A stretch of DNA of 48,511 nt from CAVPNY01 sp963706905 (GCA_963706905.1 CAVPNY010000024.1:1-48511), one strand, 5' to 3'. Shown: positions 1 through 8,405, counted from the stretch's first letter. The notes: generated by a model from the sequence alone, not told the origin. A program made the numbers and translations.

Positions 1-32
1 TCGGGCTGAGCTGCGCTTTCGCCGGATATCGC

Positions 33-61
33 TTGACACTGCACGATTATTCGTGTACACT
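33..61 (+). promoter_or_regulatory. Sigma70-type promoter of the toxin-antitoxin operon
   Basis: A perfect TTGACA (33-38) is followed after exactly 17 nt by TACACT (56-61), which matches the TATAAT consensus at four of six positions. The antitoxin start codon lies about 34 nt downstream. The -10 box overlaps an inverted repeat, so binding there would block transcription. Confidence 0.7.
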
Positions 62-73
62 ACTTATAGTGTA
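56..73. promoter_or_regulatory. Palindromic operator overlapping the -10 box
   Basis: TACACTA (56-62) and TAGTGTA (67-73) form a perfect 7-bp inverted repeat around CTTA. It covers the -10 box and lies between promoter and start codon, the usual place for the operator of an autoregulated toxin-antitoxin operon. The antitoxin is the likely ligand; this is inferred from position. Confidence 0.55.
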
Positions 74-94
74 TCCAAACCAAAAGAGGTAGAC

Positions 95-316
95 ATGTTG
101 AAAAATATCACCTTCAGCGCAGAAGAAAAGCTCATACAGCGGGCGCGGGAGCGGGCGGCCGCTGAACAAACCACTCTGAATGAGGCGTTCCGGCGCTGGC
201 TGGAGAAGTATGCCGAGCGTCCCGCCTCAGCCGAAGCATTTGCTGACCTGATGGACCGCTTCGGGTATACAACGCCTGGTCGATCGTTCACCCGAGATGA
301 AATGAATGAGCATTAA
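95..316 (+). CDS. Antitoxin of a VapBC-type pair
   Basis: A 72-residue protein, likely the antitoxin for the PIN toxin that follows. The N-terminal half is short, charged and helix-rich, with the look of a ribbon-helix-helix DNA-binding domain; the C-terminal part is more acidic and would bind the toxin. That is a fold impression plus context, as no family signature is obvious. The ATG at 95 is preferred to the GTG at 53 because AGAGGT (85-90) sits 4 nt upstream of it, while the GTG lies inside the promoter. The 3' end overlaps the toxin start by 11 nt, the usual translational coupling. The operator just upstream fits autorepression by the antitoxin-toxin complex. Confidence 0.75.
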   Translation: MLKNITFSAEEKLIQRARERAAAEQTTLNEAFRRWLEKYAERPASAEAFADLMDRFGYTTPGRSFTRDEMNEH

Positions 317-731
317 ATACTTTATTGATACCAACATTTTCGTCTACTCATTTGATGAGCGCCAGCCAGCCAAGAAAGCGCGCTCCCTGGCGCTCATTCA
401 AGCCGGGTTAAGCAGCGCTACAGGCATAATCAGCACCCAGGTGGTGCAGGAGTTTCTGAACGTGGCCACCCAGAAATTTACCGTCCCGATGAAACCGGAG
501 GACTGTCGAATTTACTTGCGCATGGTGCTGAATCCATTGTGCCAGATCTATCCAGACCTGCTGCTTTACGAGACCTGCCTGGAAGTGCAGGCTGAATCCC
601 GCTATTCGTTCTATGATTCCTTGATTATCGCCGCCGCCATGCGGGGAGGCTGTGAGATTCTGTATTCAGAAGACTTGCAGGCAGGACAAGAAATAAGGGG
701 GGTGAAGATTGTTAATCCTTATTCGAATTAA
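306..731 (+). CDS. vapC: PIN-domain toxin, VapC family
   Basis: A complete 141-residue PIN-domain protein of typical VapC length. The acidic metal-binding residues of the fold are in place: D8 in IDTN, E49 in QVVQEF, D104 in FYDSL and D123 in YSEDL. VapC toxins are Mg2+-dependent endoribonucleases that cut tRNA or rRNA when free of antitoxin; the substrate here is unknown. The ATG at 306 lies within the last codons of the antitoxin gene, so the two are co-translated. A 341-nt gene-free stretch with a large hairpin follows. Confidence 0.88.
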   Translation: MSIKYFIDTNIFVYSFDERQPAKKARSLALIQAGLSSATGIISTQVVQEFLNVATQKFTVPMKPEDCRIYLRMVLNPLCQIYPDLLLYETCLEVQAESRYSFYDSLIIAAAMRGGCEILYSEDLQAGQEIRGVKIVNPYSN

Positions 732-886
732 GCTATTGAATAGTTAGCCGCGAACCAGATTGCCAATTTCGAAAACACAGCCTTTCCCACTGACTAGATC
801 CCCCAGCCAGCGGAAATCCTGCCTTCTTGCGCCAGGCGGATGGCAACTTTGGCGAATCCGGCCGTAGCTGCTCGGGTGTACCTGTG

Positions 887-935
887 CAGACCTCGGAGTT
901 TGTGCAAACTTCGTTTGCACAAACTCCGAGGTCTG
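887..935. repeat. Perfect 23-bp hairpin, TTC loop
   Basis: Bases 887-909 and 913-935 are perfect reverse complements around TTC. The hairpin lies between convergent vapC and the beta-helix gene, so it could end transcription from both sides, although no U-tract follows. Its core GACCTCGGAGTTT recurs in the hairpin at 2693-2724, so the two are probably copies of one repeat. A 110-codon reading frame across 733-1065 is judged spurious. Nothing else is visible between 732 and 1071. Confidence 0.75.
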
Positions 936-1071
936 GTCGACAGCCCCTCTGGGCTTGATTACTCTTCCAGGAAGAACGATTTGCTGACTCAGATGATCTC
1001 CAAAATAGCGCCAAAATAGGGCCGGAGGTCGGACGGTTCGGGCTGGGCGTAGCCTGGAGCGACAAGAAACC

Positions 1072-2478
1072 TTATCTACGGACGACCGGCAAGTAGAGCA
1101 ATTGGGTGTTTAATCCACCCGGCACATTGAATATGATCCCTTGGCCTTCTTGTGGGCGGAGTGGCTTGCGTGAGTCAAGCACAAAACTGGCCGATGCGCC
1201 TGGATTAACGGTTGCAGTAACCAGGTAATCTCCTGCATCGGCCTGGTCGGTGTTAAGCAAAAAGGTCAGGTCTCCAAAGGAATCTGTGGGAACTGCACCT
1301 AATACGGCGCCATCAACCGTGATCGTTGCCGTGCTGCTAACCGGGAAATTGGCTCCTTCGAGTGTAAAAGAACTGCCAACCTTGCCGCTCATATGATTGA
1401 TAACCAGGGTTGCATTGGGCGGTGTGCATTCCGGAATCTCAGAACCATCTTTCCATTCACAGGTATTCCGTTCCCACACATTTCCCAGGCTTTCTTCATA
1501 ATGGTAAAGATCCGTAATATTTCCCCAGGTCTCATTATCAGCAATCACGTTGGCGGTTGAGTAGAAACACTCCCAGCCAGGTTGCGGGTCTAAACAGCCC
1601 AAAGACTGCCTCATCGCAATCCCCCACCCTCGGTTGTCAAAAACATAGTTACCAGAAATACTCGACTCACTGATACCCCGAAATTCGATCCCAAGAAAGG
1701 TTTTATGAATGACATTCCCTTTGACCATCAAGCCAGTTACGGCTCCTAAGAAAGGAGATTCCCCCTGAATACCCATCATGCAGTCTGGGCACCCGGAGAA
1801 ATGGTTATTTTCAATCACTGCGCTGCTGCTACATGCAATCCAGATTCCGGCTACATAAATATCGGAGAACTCGCTATTTCGGACAGTACCGTTACTTGGG
1901 CTATTCAGCGGGTCGCAAACATCATTCAGGAAGCTAAAACCGACACCTGCACCGCCGCCAAGCACCTCGATCCCACTGACATCCACATAACTATCGAAAT
2001 TTTCGACCGCCGACTTGTGGGCTACTGTAAGAAATTCAAACTGCGAATCTCTAACAACAACTTTTTGACTGCCGACCACTGCAATACCAAAAATGAAGTG
2101 GTTCGGGTCACTAATATCCAGGTTCCGCACCGTCAGATCTTTTATCGTAACCAGGTTAGATTCGTTGATACTTACCCCAACATTGAAGCCATCGACGGCG
2201 CCATTTTGGATGGTTATCCCTTCCTGGCCGCTGATAAACACACCTGTTCTGGGCGTGTACCCCGAGATTGTATGGCCCCCCAAATCCAGGGTGATATTCG
2301 ATGCCCCGATGATGACAGCGTATTCGGTATCCGGAGGACAGGCCAGGTCTGCACTGAGAATTGTGTCTGCGGTGATCGTCTGGCCACAAGTGATCGTCGT
2401 TTCACTTTCTGCAGGTAAACCGACGACAAACTGGACGAGCATAAATAGACCCAACAGGAAAGGACTCCATACATTCAT
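1072..2478 (-). CDS. Secreted right-handed beta-helix protein with C-terminal Ig-like domain
   Basis: A 468-residue exported protein. After a hydrophobic signal peptide (about residues 1-22) come repeated short strands with many G, N and V residues (about 30-350), for instance ITLDLGGHTISG and ITIQNGAVDGFNVGV. This is the pattern of pectin-lyase-like parallel beta-helix proteins (NosD/DUF1565-like). About residues 355-445 resemble an Ig-like domain. It ends in LYLPVVRR, a tail also seen in modified form in the protein at 43306. The ATG at 2478 has GAGG 5 nt upstream; the upstream TTG at 2496 lacks a site. The function is probably polysaccharide binding or cleavage at the surface, but no catalytic residues can be assigned. 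Confidence 0.75.
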   Translation of the reverse strand: MNVWSPFLLGLFMLVQFVVGLPAESETTITCGQTITADTILSADLACPPDTEYAVIIGASNITLDLGGHTISGYTPRTGVFISGQEGITIQNGAVDGFNVGVSINESNLVTIKDLTVRNLDISDPNHFIFGIAVVGSQKVVVRDSQFEFLTVAHKSAVENFDSYVDVSGIEVLGGGAGVGFSFLNDVCDPLNSPSNGTVRNSEFSDIYVAGIWIACSSSAVIENNHFSGCPDCMMGIQGESPFLGAVTGLMVKGNVIHKTFLGIEFRGISESSISGNYVFDNRGWGIAMRQSLGCLDPQPGWECFYSTANVIADNETWGNITDLYHYEESLGNVWERNTCEWKDGSEIPECTPPNATLVINHMSGKVGSSFTLEGANFPVSSTATITVDGAVLGAVPTDSFGDLTFLLNTDQADAGDYLVTATVNPGASASFVLDSRKPLRPQEGQGIIFNVPGGLNTQLLYLPVVRR

Positions 2479-2692
2479 ATAAGCCTCAAAATTCAACCGG
2501 CTAAACGGTCTTCTGCCATTCTGTTATTCTTCACAAAGAATACACAAACTATTCATGAAATCTTCCGTCCCCGGATTGGATATCACTAACCCCGGCCCAA
2601 CGCTATCGCCAGCCCGATCCTAGCAAATTCGATGGGGAGGTTCAAGTGATATTGATCACCATTATTTCATGATGCCCGGGAAATCGGCATCA

Positions 2693-2724
2693 GACCTCGG
2701 AGTTTTTCTGAAAACTCCGAGGTC
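2693..2724. repeat. 14-bp hairpin sharing its core with the hairpin at 887
   Basis: GACCTCGGAGTTTT (2693-2706) and its exact reverse complement (2711-2724) flank TCTG. A degraded relative (GCCTCGCAAACGAAGTTTGC, near 2773) follows. On the minus strand the hairpin lies between the genes at 2815 and 1072. No other feature is seen in 2479-2814. Confidence 0.65.
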
Positions 2725-2814
2725 AGGTCGATCAGATCGGGGAAGCCAGGCGGATCGGACCGCCGGAGTTGCTGCCTCGCAAACGAAGTTTGCCCAAAAC
2801 ATCCGAGGATAATT

Positions 2815-3876
2815 CTAGATTAGCCGCTCCAGCAGCCTGGTCACCAGCCAGAGCAGGATCGGTAATAACACTGTGGAGGCGAAGCCGCGCAGGGTGCCCG
2901 GCTCCCATGGCAAAGTGGAGATAGCCTGGATAAATTTGCGCTCTTCGATCAAGGTGCTGAGGGTTGCTTGCAGGTCGCCGATGACTCCCTGCTCGTCTGC
3001 ATCCACCCTGGCGTGAATTCGACTGATCGTAAGCTGAATTCTTTCATCCGCAGCGCTGAGCAGGCGCTCCTTCTCAGCATCCAGCCGGTTGCGCATCCCC
3101 AGCAACGGCGCGACGAAGACGATCACCGCCAGGACGCCGATAATCACCAGGAAGTACAGGTTCAGGTCACTGATATTGGTTGATTCAGTCAGCCCGCTAA
3201 ATACCACGAAGAGCACCAGGCCAATGCCGGTACGGGCAGTCAGATCCGCCAGGGCGTGGGCGGAAGTGAGCTGGAACAGGTTGACTTGCGTGACCTGTTG
3301 GTGCAGGAAGTTCACCAGCCAGAGCTGGCGGATGATTTGAATCAAGAGGGCAAACATGCTGGAAAAGGTGAATATCGACAGGATGTAGAGATACACAAAC
3401 GGCCAGATGGTCTTGACGATATCCAGCCCGAAGGAGGCGGGATCGGTTTGCAGGGTGATGATGGCCAGGGCCAGGCCTAAGGCGAAGGCCAGCCAGCCAA
3501 ACCGGCGCGGCAAGGTCGTCAGCCGGTATTCGATCTTCTCAGCCTCGGCACCGGGGGCATTTAACAGAGGCTGAAAGTTCTTAAAGCTGCGCCTGGCGAT
3601 CCGGCGCAGGTGGTGGTAGAGGGCGATAAAGAATACATAATAACCCGCGTCGGCGACCCTGATCGGGATAAACTCACCGGCCGCGAGCGACCCGTCCAGC
3701 CAGCGGATAGCATTGTTGAGCAGCGCACCGGTGACGAACATGACAACATAGAACAGCCAGGCTGGCCCAGGGAGGCGATCAATCGCCTGGACCAGGCGGT
3801 CAATCCAGCTTCCTGGGTAAGGCACCTGCACGGGGGGCTGGGTAGATTTGGGGGAGATTATGCCGGTTTCAGGCAT
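2815..3876 (-). CDS. Polytopic membrane protein of unknown function
   Basis: A 353-residue protein not assigned to a named family. Hydrophobic segments are visible near residues 40-60, 74-90, 125-143, 157-180, 214-232, 238-262 and 333-350, so about seven membrane spans. A charged, probably cytoplasmic helix-rich stretch lies at about 265-320 between the last two spans. The N-terminus is Pro-rich and cytoplasmic in character. There are no catalytic motifs. The neighbour on the same strand is another membrane protein (3950-4558), 73 nt upstream, so co-transcription is possible. The ribosome-binding site is weak and the start could lie elsewhere. Confidence 0.6.
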   Translation of the reverse strand: MPETGIISPKSTQPPVQVPYPGSWIDRLVQAIDRLPGPAWLFYVVMFVTGALLNNAIRWLDGSLAAGEFIPIRVADAGYYVFFIALYHHLRRIARRSFKNFQPLLNAPGAEAEKIEYRLTTLPRRFGWLAFALGLALAIITLQTDPASFGLDIVKTIWPFVYLYILSIFTFSSMFALLIQIIRQLWLVNFLHQQVTQVNLFQLTSAHALADLTARTGIGLVLFVVFSGLTESTNISDLNLYFLVIIGVLAVIVFVAPLLGMRNRLDAEKERLLSAADERIQLTISRIHARVDADEQGVIGDLQATLSTLIEERKFIQAISTLPWEPGTLRGFASTVLLPILLWLVTRLLERLI

Positions 3877-3949
3877 AGGGCGAAAGCATCAGTTTGAAAC
3901 CCTGGAATTTGTGCGAACTGCGATATTCACCGACCAATTTCATCTTCGC

Positions 3950-4558
3950 TCACTCCTGTTTTCCAGAAAGCAGGACGATTCCCACTCCCAAATAGGCCAG
4001 CGCCACCCCGAACGTCGGCCCGCTGGGGATATGCCCGATCAGCCTGAACCAGATGACATAGCCGGGCAGGCACGCCATCAGCAGCGCGGCGCTCCACTCC
4101 GGGAGCAGCTTGCTCCGCCAGGCGGCCATCCCGGTCAATACACAGCCGGCGACAAGCACCAATAAACCGAGAAGCTCCAGGATAAAACCAGCGCCGTTCG
4201 CCCAGTAATCGCCCGCGACGCCAATTAAGCTGGCGATCAGCCCGACGACCGTCAGCCAGAAGCCCCAACCCTCCAGCCTGGAATGCACCCCCCGGTGCAA
4301 GGCGTGTAGGGCGAGCGTGGCCGGCAAGAACAATACATAGACCAGGTTGTAGATGCGCCCGTAGGTGTTGTATACCTCAATGGCCTCTCCAAACCCCAGC
4401 GCAGGCTGCAAGAGGCGCAGCACCGGGTAATACCAGAATGGGGGCAGCTCATAGCCGGGATAAGCAATAAAATAGGCCGCAGCGAACGGCAGGGTCAGCC
4501 CGATCGCCATCAGCCCGCCCAATATGGCGCAGGCTCCAGCAAATTTCCGGTTGATCAC
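3950..4558 (-). CDS. Six-helix membrane protein of unknown function
   Basis: A 202-residue protein, almost entirely hydrophobic, with about six membrane spans: near residues 8-30, 43-60, 72-92, 98-118, 124-145 and 155-200. The start is a GTG with AAGGA seven bases upstream. There is no known family signature. It lies just upstream of the membrane protein at 2815-3876 on the same strand and downstream of the lipid kinase at 4639, whose transcript could reach it. Confidence 0.6.
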   Translation of the reverse strand: MINRKFAGACAILGGLMAIGLTLPFAAAYFIAYPGYELPPFWYYPVLRLLQPALGFGEAIEVYNTYGRIYNLVYVLFLPATLALHALHRGVHSRLEGWGFWLTVVGLIASLIGVAGDYWANGAGFILELLGLLVLVAGCVLTGMAAWRSKLLPEWSAALLMACLPGYVIWFRLIGHIPSGPTFGVALAYLGVGIVLLSGKQE

Positions 4559-4574
4559 CTTAAATTCCTTGCCT

Positions 4575-4610
4575 CCTTGGCGCCTTGGCGCCTTTGCAAC
4601 CTGGCGTTAA
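4575..4610. repeat. Short intergenic repeat CTTGGCGCCTTGGCG, copy 1
   Basis: A run of the phrase CTTGGCGCC ending in TGGCGTTAA. Related copies lie at 5551-5576 and 5679-5698, always next to a gene end or start on the minus strand. The phrase is internally repetitive and codes for nothing visible. Confidence 0.45.
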
Positions 4611-4638
4611 TAGAATGTACGTATAAAATATTGTTCTA

Positions 4639-5526
4639 TCACGCCGGGACAACGATCTCCAGCGCCTGGGGGATGGCAGTGGTGGTGAACGGCGTCTGAC
4701 CGCCGGTCTCGCCATCGATCCACACATCCTGGGGAGGATCGGCCTCCAACGTGATCTCTTTGCCCCGCCAGTGATAAATACCGGCTTGTGAATCTCCGAT
4801 ATGAAACAGGTGGTGAGAAACGGCCCGCAGCGGCTGCACCCCCTTGGTCACCGCATACAGGTCCAGGCATCCATCGCTGACGCTGACCTCCCCGATCTTG
4901 GGCAGGTCTATGCCTAAGACACCGCCAATCGAACCGGCATTGAGAATGAAACAAATCAACGGATTGCCCTCGATCACCTCGCCATCCACGCTAGCGCGAT
5001 AGTGCGTCGGAGAAATATGCGTCAAAAATTTCAAGGTAGATTGGATATAGGCCAGCTGGCCTAATCGATCTTTCTTTTCTCTGCTCGCCGCGTCCTCGGC
5101 GCTTAAACCGGTATAGGCGCGCAGCATAAAGACTCTATCCCCAATTCGAGCCAGATCGACCGCCCGGCGTTTGGTGCTGGATACGATCAGCTCAGCCGCC
5201 TGCTTCAGGTTGATCGGCACTTGCAGATCATGGGCCATGGCATTGCCGGTGCCTCCCGGCAGGATGGCCTGGGGAATCCCGCTGCCTAACAGGCCGTTGG
5301 CGACTTCCATCTGGGTGCCATCCCCGCCATATCCGGCCACCAGGTCCACGCCTGCTGCAACCGCGGCTCTAGTCAGGCGGGTGGCGTCGCCGGATGCATG
5401 GGTAATACTGACCTCCCACTTGACGCCGGCAGGATGAAACACGTCGTTGAGCACATTGAGAATGGGCTCATCGTGTCCCGCGGCAGGGTTAATCACCACA
5501 TGGATTTGTTTGTAGGGTATATTCAC
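4639..5526 (-). CDS. Diacylglycerol/lipid kinase family protein (YegS/BmrU/LCB5 type)
   Basis: A 295-residue cytoplasmic kinase of the DAGK catalytic family, which uses ATP to phosphorylate diacylglycerol, sphingosine-like or related lipids. Conserved motifs are clear: NPAAG at residues 13-17, the nucleotide-binding GYGGDGT at 65-71 and LPGGTGN at 89-95, followed by the beta-sandwich C-terminal domain with DGCLDLYAV. The length is typical. The start is a GTG with a GGGGAGAG site. A membrane-lipid role fits the membrane-protein genes downstream, but the true substrate cannot be read from sequence. Confidence 0.88.
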   Translation of the reverse strand: MNIPYKQIHVVINPAAGHDEPILNVLNDVFHPAGVKWEVSITHASGDATRLTRAAVAAGVDLVAGYGGDGTQMEVANGLLGSGIPQAILPGGTGNAMAHDLQVPINLKQAAELIVSSTKRRAVDLARIGDRVFMLRAYTGLSAEDAASREKKDRLGQLAYIQSTLKFLTHISPTHYRASVDGEVIEGNPLICFILNAGSIGGVLGIDLPKIGEVSVSDGCLDLYAVTKGVQPLRAVSHHLFHIGDSQAGIYHWRGKEITLEADPPQDVWIDGETGGQTPFTTTAIPQALEIVVPA

Positions 5527-5550
5527 GCTTCTCTCCCCTGTGATTAAATT

Positions 5551-5576
5551 CTTTGGCGCCTTACAGCTTGGCGTTA
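5551..5576. repeat. Short intergenic repeat CTTGGCGCC, copy 2
   Basis: CTTTGGCGCCTTACAGCTTGGCGTTAA, a degraded copy of the repeat at 4575 and 5679, upstream of the lipid kinase gene. The 175-nt gap holds nothing else recognised. Confidence 0.4.
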
Positions 5577-5678
5577 AAAAACCTCTTCAATCCAGACCTC
5601 CAAGGTCATGCCCCAATAACAGTAGCAAGGGAGAACTGCCTCTCAGCAGCTCTCCCCTACCCCCTCCACTATAATACC

Positions 5679-5698
5679 CTTGGCGCCTTGGCGTTAAA
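5679..5698. repeat. Short intergenic repeat CTTGGCGCC, copy 3
   Basis: CTTGGCGCCTTGGCGTTAAA directly downstream of the stop codon of the lipoprotein gene at 5702 (minus strand). It is the cleanest of the three copies. Confidence 0.45.
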
Positions 5699-5701
5699 TT
5701 C

Positions 5702-6646
5702 TTAATCCTCTTCCGGCACCCAATAGGCGAAATCGGTCAACCGATAGGTGTAAATATCGGGACTGGCGGAGCGCACGAACACGCCTACCCGGCCTTTGGC
5801 GAAATGATCGTCCTGCACCTCACCTACCTGGACACCGTTGGCGAAGAATGTCAGATCATCCCCATCTGCCTGCACGCCGATCACATTTTCCACGCCAGCC
5901 CCCTTATGGATAGCGCTGACCTTTTTGGGTTCGATCAGGTTTTCAGCGCGCCAGGGGTCAACCCCATCCAGGCGGAACACCCACAGACTGCCATCACAGG
6001 TGAAGGACACGACATAACCGAAGGACTGCCCGGCCTGGTGCGGAGGGCCGCGGAAGATCATCCCGTAGGCATCCTGTCCGGAGCAGTTTTCGGAATTGAA
6101 GGTCATCTCGATATAAGCATCCGAGAGGGTATGGTAGCTGAACCACCAGGTGCTGAAATCCAGACGCTTGCCCGTGACATACAGCTGGCCGTCCTTGAAC
6201 TGCAGGCGGATGTTTTCATCGTCAGGCAGGGTCCTGGTCCCGGCGCGCGCCCACTCGGAGTAATTGGGGATCTCCATCGGGTTGTGGTAGGTAGGCTCGC
6301 CCAATGCTGCCGTGGGGACAAAGGTGGCCGCGGGAGTGGGGGAAGCTTCAGCGGGCTCTTTGGTGGCAGTCGCCTTGCCAGCCTGCGCCTGGGTAGTTGG
6401 CGTGGCGGGGAGCGGGGTCGCTGTGGGCGCCTCTTCTACCGCGGGCACCTCTTCGGTGGGCGGGGGGAGCTCCTCGGTGGGAGGCGGCGGCTGAGTAGGC
6501 GCGACCGTATTGGTGGGCGCCTCGGCGACAAAGGTGGGCACCTCCGTCAGGGGGACGGTGGGCGCCTCTCCCGTGGGCATGGGCAGCGTGCAGGCGCCCA
6601 ACGCCAGCAGGAGCAGGATGGATAGAAAGAATGCAATGTGCTTCAT
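5702..6646 (-). CDS. Lipoprotein with Pro/Thr stalk and concanavalin-like domain
   Basis: A 314-residue exported lipoprotein. The signal peptide ends in a lipobox (LGAC, Cys about residue 19). A stalk of about 90 residues rich in P, T, E and A (PTE and PTATP units) would lift the C-terminal domain off the membrane. That domain (about 140-310) has alternating strands like the LamG/DUF1080 jelly-roll, for example IRLQFKDGQLYVTGKRLDF and GYVVSFTCDGSLWVFRLDG, a fold that binds sugars. The start at 6646 is preferred to the ORF start at 6727 because only it gives a signal peptide and has GGGGAG upstream. No catalytic residues are assigned. Confidence 0.78.
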   Translation of the reverse strand: MKHIAFFLSILLLLALGACTLPMPTGEAPTVPLTEVPTFVAEAPTNTVAPTQPPPPTEELPPPTEEVPAVEEAPTATPLPATPTTQAQAGKATATKEPAEASPTPAATFVPTAALGEPTYHNPMEIPNYSEWARAGTRTLPDDENIRLQFKDGQLYVTGKRLDFSTWWFSYHTLSDAYIEMTFNSENCSGQDAYGMIFRGPPHQAGQSFGYVVSFTCDGSLWVFRLDGVDPWRAENLIEPKKVSAIHKGAGVENVIGVQADGDDLTFFANGVQVGEVQDDHFAKGRVGVFVRSASPDIYTYRLTDFAYWVPEED

Positions 6647-6839
6647 GAGTACTCTCCCCAAAATGCGAATTGTAGCAGCTTCGGTTTCGTGCACAATCCC
6701 TGCCGCTGCTCTATGGAAAGAAGTCAAGCAGTTAAAAGTTCGGAAAATCCCAAAAGATTATATCACGGGGAAGCTTTCCTTCATTCCTCGTGACCGGAGT
6801 TTCGATCTGACAGACACGTTGCAATTTTCGTGCTAAAAA

Positions 6840-6908
6840 CTACGGAGAAGTGGCCATCAGCCCGCCGAATACCACCGCCGCCAGGATGATTAAGATAATT
6901 TTCTTCAA
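6840..6908 (-). CDS. Possible 22-residue membrane peptide
   Basis: TTG-started frame of 22 codons reading (M)KKIILIILAAVVFGGLMATSP, a textbook single hydrophobic span after two lysines. It lies 15 nt after the stop of the gene at 6924 and in the same frame, so readthrough of that TAG would also append this helix. There is no good ribosome-binding site. It may be a real small protein, a decayed tail, or chance. Confidence 0.3.
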   Translation of the reverse strand: MKKIILIILAAVVFGGLMATSP

Positions 6909-6923
6909 GATGCGGGTCGCTAA

Positions 6924-7379
6924 CTATCTGGAAGCGCTGAGCTTGGCGACAATCCCGGCGATGCGCCGCTCGCGGGTCTCCTGGGCCTTAGCTGACTCCA
7001 CCTGGCGCACATATTCTTTGCGCGCCGAGTACGCAAGCGCCTCGAAAGCAGCCCTGGCGCCGGGCGCATTCGCCAGCGCCGCAGCCAGGTCATCCGGCAC
7101 AGTCACAACGAGAGGCTCGGTATCCAGCTCCAGGGTGACCTCCACCGCATCGCCAGGGCTGACGCCGGCGGCTTCCCGGTTCTCAGCGCTCAAGGAGAGC
7201 ATGAAAAAGCCCCCCAGCACAGCCACACTGGTTCGATAGGTATAACCGTTGAGGGTCACCTTGACCCTGGGCTTCTTCCCCGATCCAAGGGCGGCTACCG
7301 CCTTGGCTGGCACCGGCATGCCGGTGGCGTTCTTTTCCTTATCTTTTAGAACGGTGGTCGTAAAGGTTGTACTCAACAT
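6924..7379 (-). CDS. DUF1905/OmdA-type protein (YdeI family)
   Basis: A 151-residue soluble protein. Residues 3-90 are a DUF1905-type beta-barrel (FTTTVLKDKE, GSGKKPRVKVTLNGYTYRTS, GVSPGDAVEVTLELDTEP). Residues 95-150 are the helical OmdA tail with FEALAYSARKEYVRQVESA and ETRERRIA, the usual signature of the YdeI/OmpD-associated family. The molecular role of the family is not settled. GAGGTG lies 4-5 nt upstream of the ATG. The gene stands alone. A second DUF1905 protein lies at 44320. Confidence 0.82.
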   Translation of the reverse strand: MLSTTFTTTVLKDKEKNATGMPVPAKAVAALGSGKKPRVKVTLNGYTYRTSVAVLGGFFMLSLSAENREAAGVSPGDAVEVTLELDTEPLVVTVPDDLAAALANAPGARAAFEALAYSARKEYVRQVESAKAQETRERRIAGIVAKLSASR

Positions 7380-7526
7380 CGCACCTCGTAGATCGCCCCC
7401 TGATTTGTGAAACGGAGCGAAATAACTAAATCAATATACACCTTTACGATAGCAATTGTCAATAATAATCCTGGAAACAGGCCAGGCAGAATGCACAGCT
7501 CCGAGTGAAAATTCCATAAAGGGCAG

Positions 7527-8207
7527 CTAACTGCTTTCCAATTTGAGCTGCTCCAGGCGGAATGGGTCGCCATGCCCCGGGTAAATGGTCTGGATCGGCA
7601 AGCGCTTGAGCTTCTCCAGGCTGCCAGCCGCAGTGACTGGGTCGTCCATAATCGAGTTGAGGGCGGGTTGCTGGCCGCTGCTGGTGAGCAGGTCGCCGCA
7701 GAACAGGTCACCGCTGGCGGTCAGGATGCCGATCGAGCCTTTGGAATGCCCTGGAATGCTGAGCACCTGGGCCTCCAAGCCAAATTCAGCGAGGTTAGCT
7801 TCATCCTGGATAGAGATATCGGGGCTAAAGCGGTCCGTTTTGCGGAAGCCGAAAAAGATTGGGATCACCGCGCTGAAGAGTGCATTGCCTTTACTGCGGT
7901 TGAAAAACATATCGGCGTCTTCCGCCATGCCGGCGTCACCGGCGTGCATGGCGATACGAGTTGCATACCGGCCACGCAGATAGGCGGCGTTGCCCGTATG
8001 GTCGAAATCGCCGTGGGTCAGGATGATCAGCCGGAGGTTCCCCGTCCGGCAGCCAGCCCCTTCCAGCTCAGCTTCGAGCTGGCGGCGCTGGTTTGAACCG
8101 CCGGTATCGATCAAAACAAAACCGCTACCCAGATCGAGCAGGTAGCAGTTGACGCTCCCCATGTGGAGTGGCAGCGGTAAGCGGATGGTTTGGATAGTTA
8201 AGGTCAT
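7527..8207 (-). CDS. MBL-fold metallo-hydrolase
   Basis: A 226-residue metallo-beta-lactamase-fold hydrolase, probably with two metal ions. The metal motif THGDFDHTGN is at residues 64-73 (H65, D67, D69, H70). Further ligands are expected from PGHSKGS (about 152), FCGD (about 170) and YPGHG (about 211). This layout matches the small glyoxalase-II-like members that cleave thioesters or other esters; the substrate cannot be predicted. It is cytoplasmic, with no signal peptide. A weak ribosome-binding site precedes the ATG at 8207. Confidence 0.88.
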   Translation of the reverse strand: MTLTIQTIRLPLPLHMGSVNCYLLDLGSGFVLIDTGGSNQRRQLEAELEGAGCRTGNLRLIILTHGDFDHTGNAAYLRGRYATRIAMHAGDAGMAEDADMFFNRSKGNALFSAVIPIFFGFRKTDRFSPDISIQDEANLAEFGLEAQVLSIPGHSKGSIGILTASGDLFCGDLLTSSGQQPALNSIMDDPVTAAGSLEKLKRLPIQTIYPGHGDPFRLEQLKLESS

Positions 8208-8339
8208 GGGTTTACAAAGAAACAGTTAACTCTCCCCGTTCTTGATCACCGGGGTGCTTACGCTATGGCTGCCCGGTGGGCCCAGATCAACTGCAGGACC
8301 TGCGGCAGCCGGGGTACTCCTGGATAGCTATTTCTGCGC

Positions 8340-8382
8340 GGTGTTGGCGTTGCCGTGGCGTTGCCCAGGCAACGCCAGCACC
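8340..8382. terminator. Hairpin downstream of the HdeD-like gene
   Basis: GGTGTTGGCGTTGCC (8340-8354) pairs with GGCAACGCCAGCACC (8368-8382) with one mismatch. A tighter alternative pairs 8356-8365 with 8368-8377. It lies 24 nt past the stop of the minus-strand gene at 8406. There is no U-tract. Confidence 0.4.
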
Positions 8383-8405
8383 ACATATTCACGCAAGATA
8401 ATAAA

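Noticed and set aside
733..1065. 110-codon minus-strand reading frame
   Set aside because: It runs straight through the perfect hairpin at 887-935, has no ribosome-binding site and no protein-like composition.
1801..2418. Plus-strand frame opposite the beta-helix gene
   Set aside because: The minus-strand frame has a signal peptide, beta-helix repeats and a clear start; the plus frame has none.
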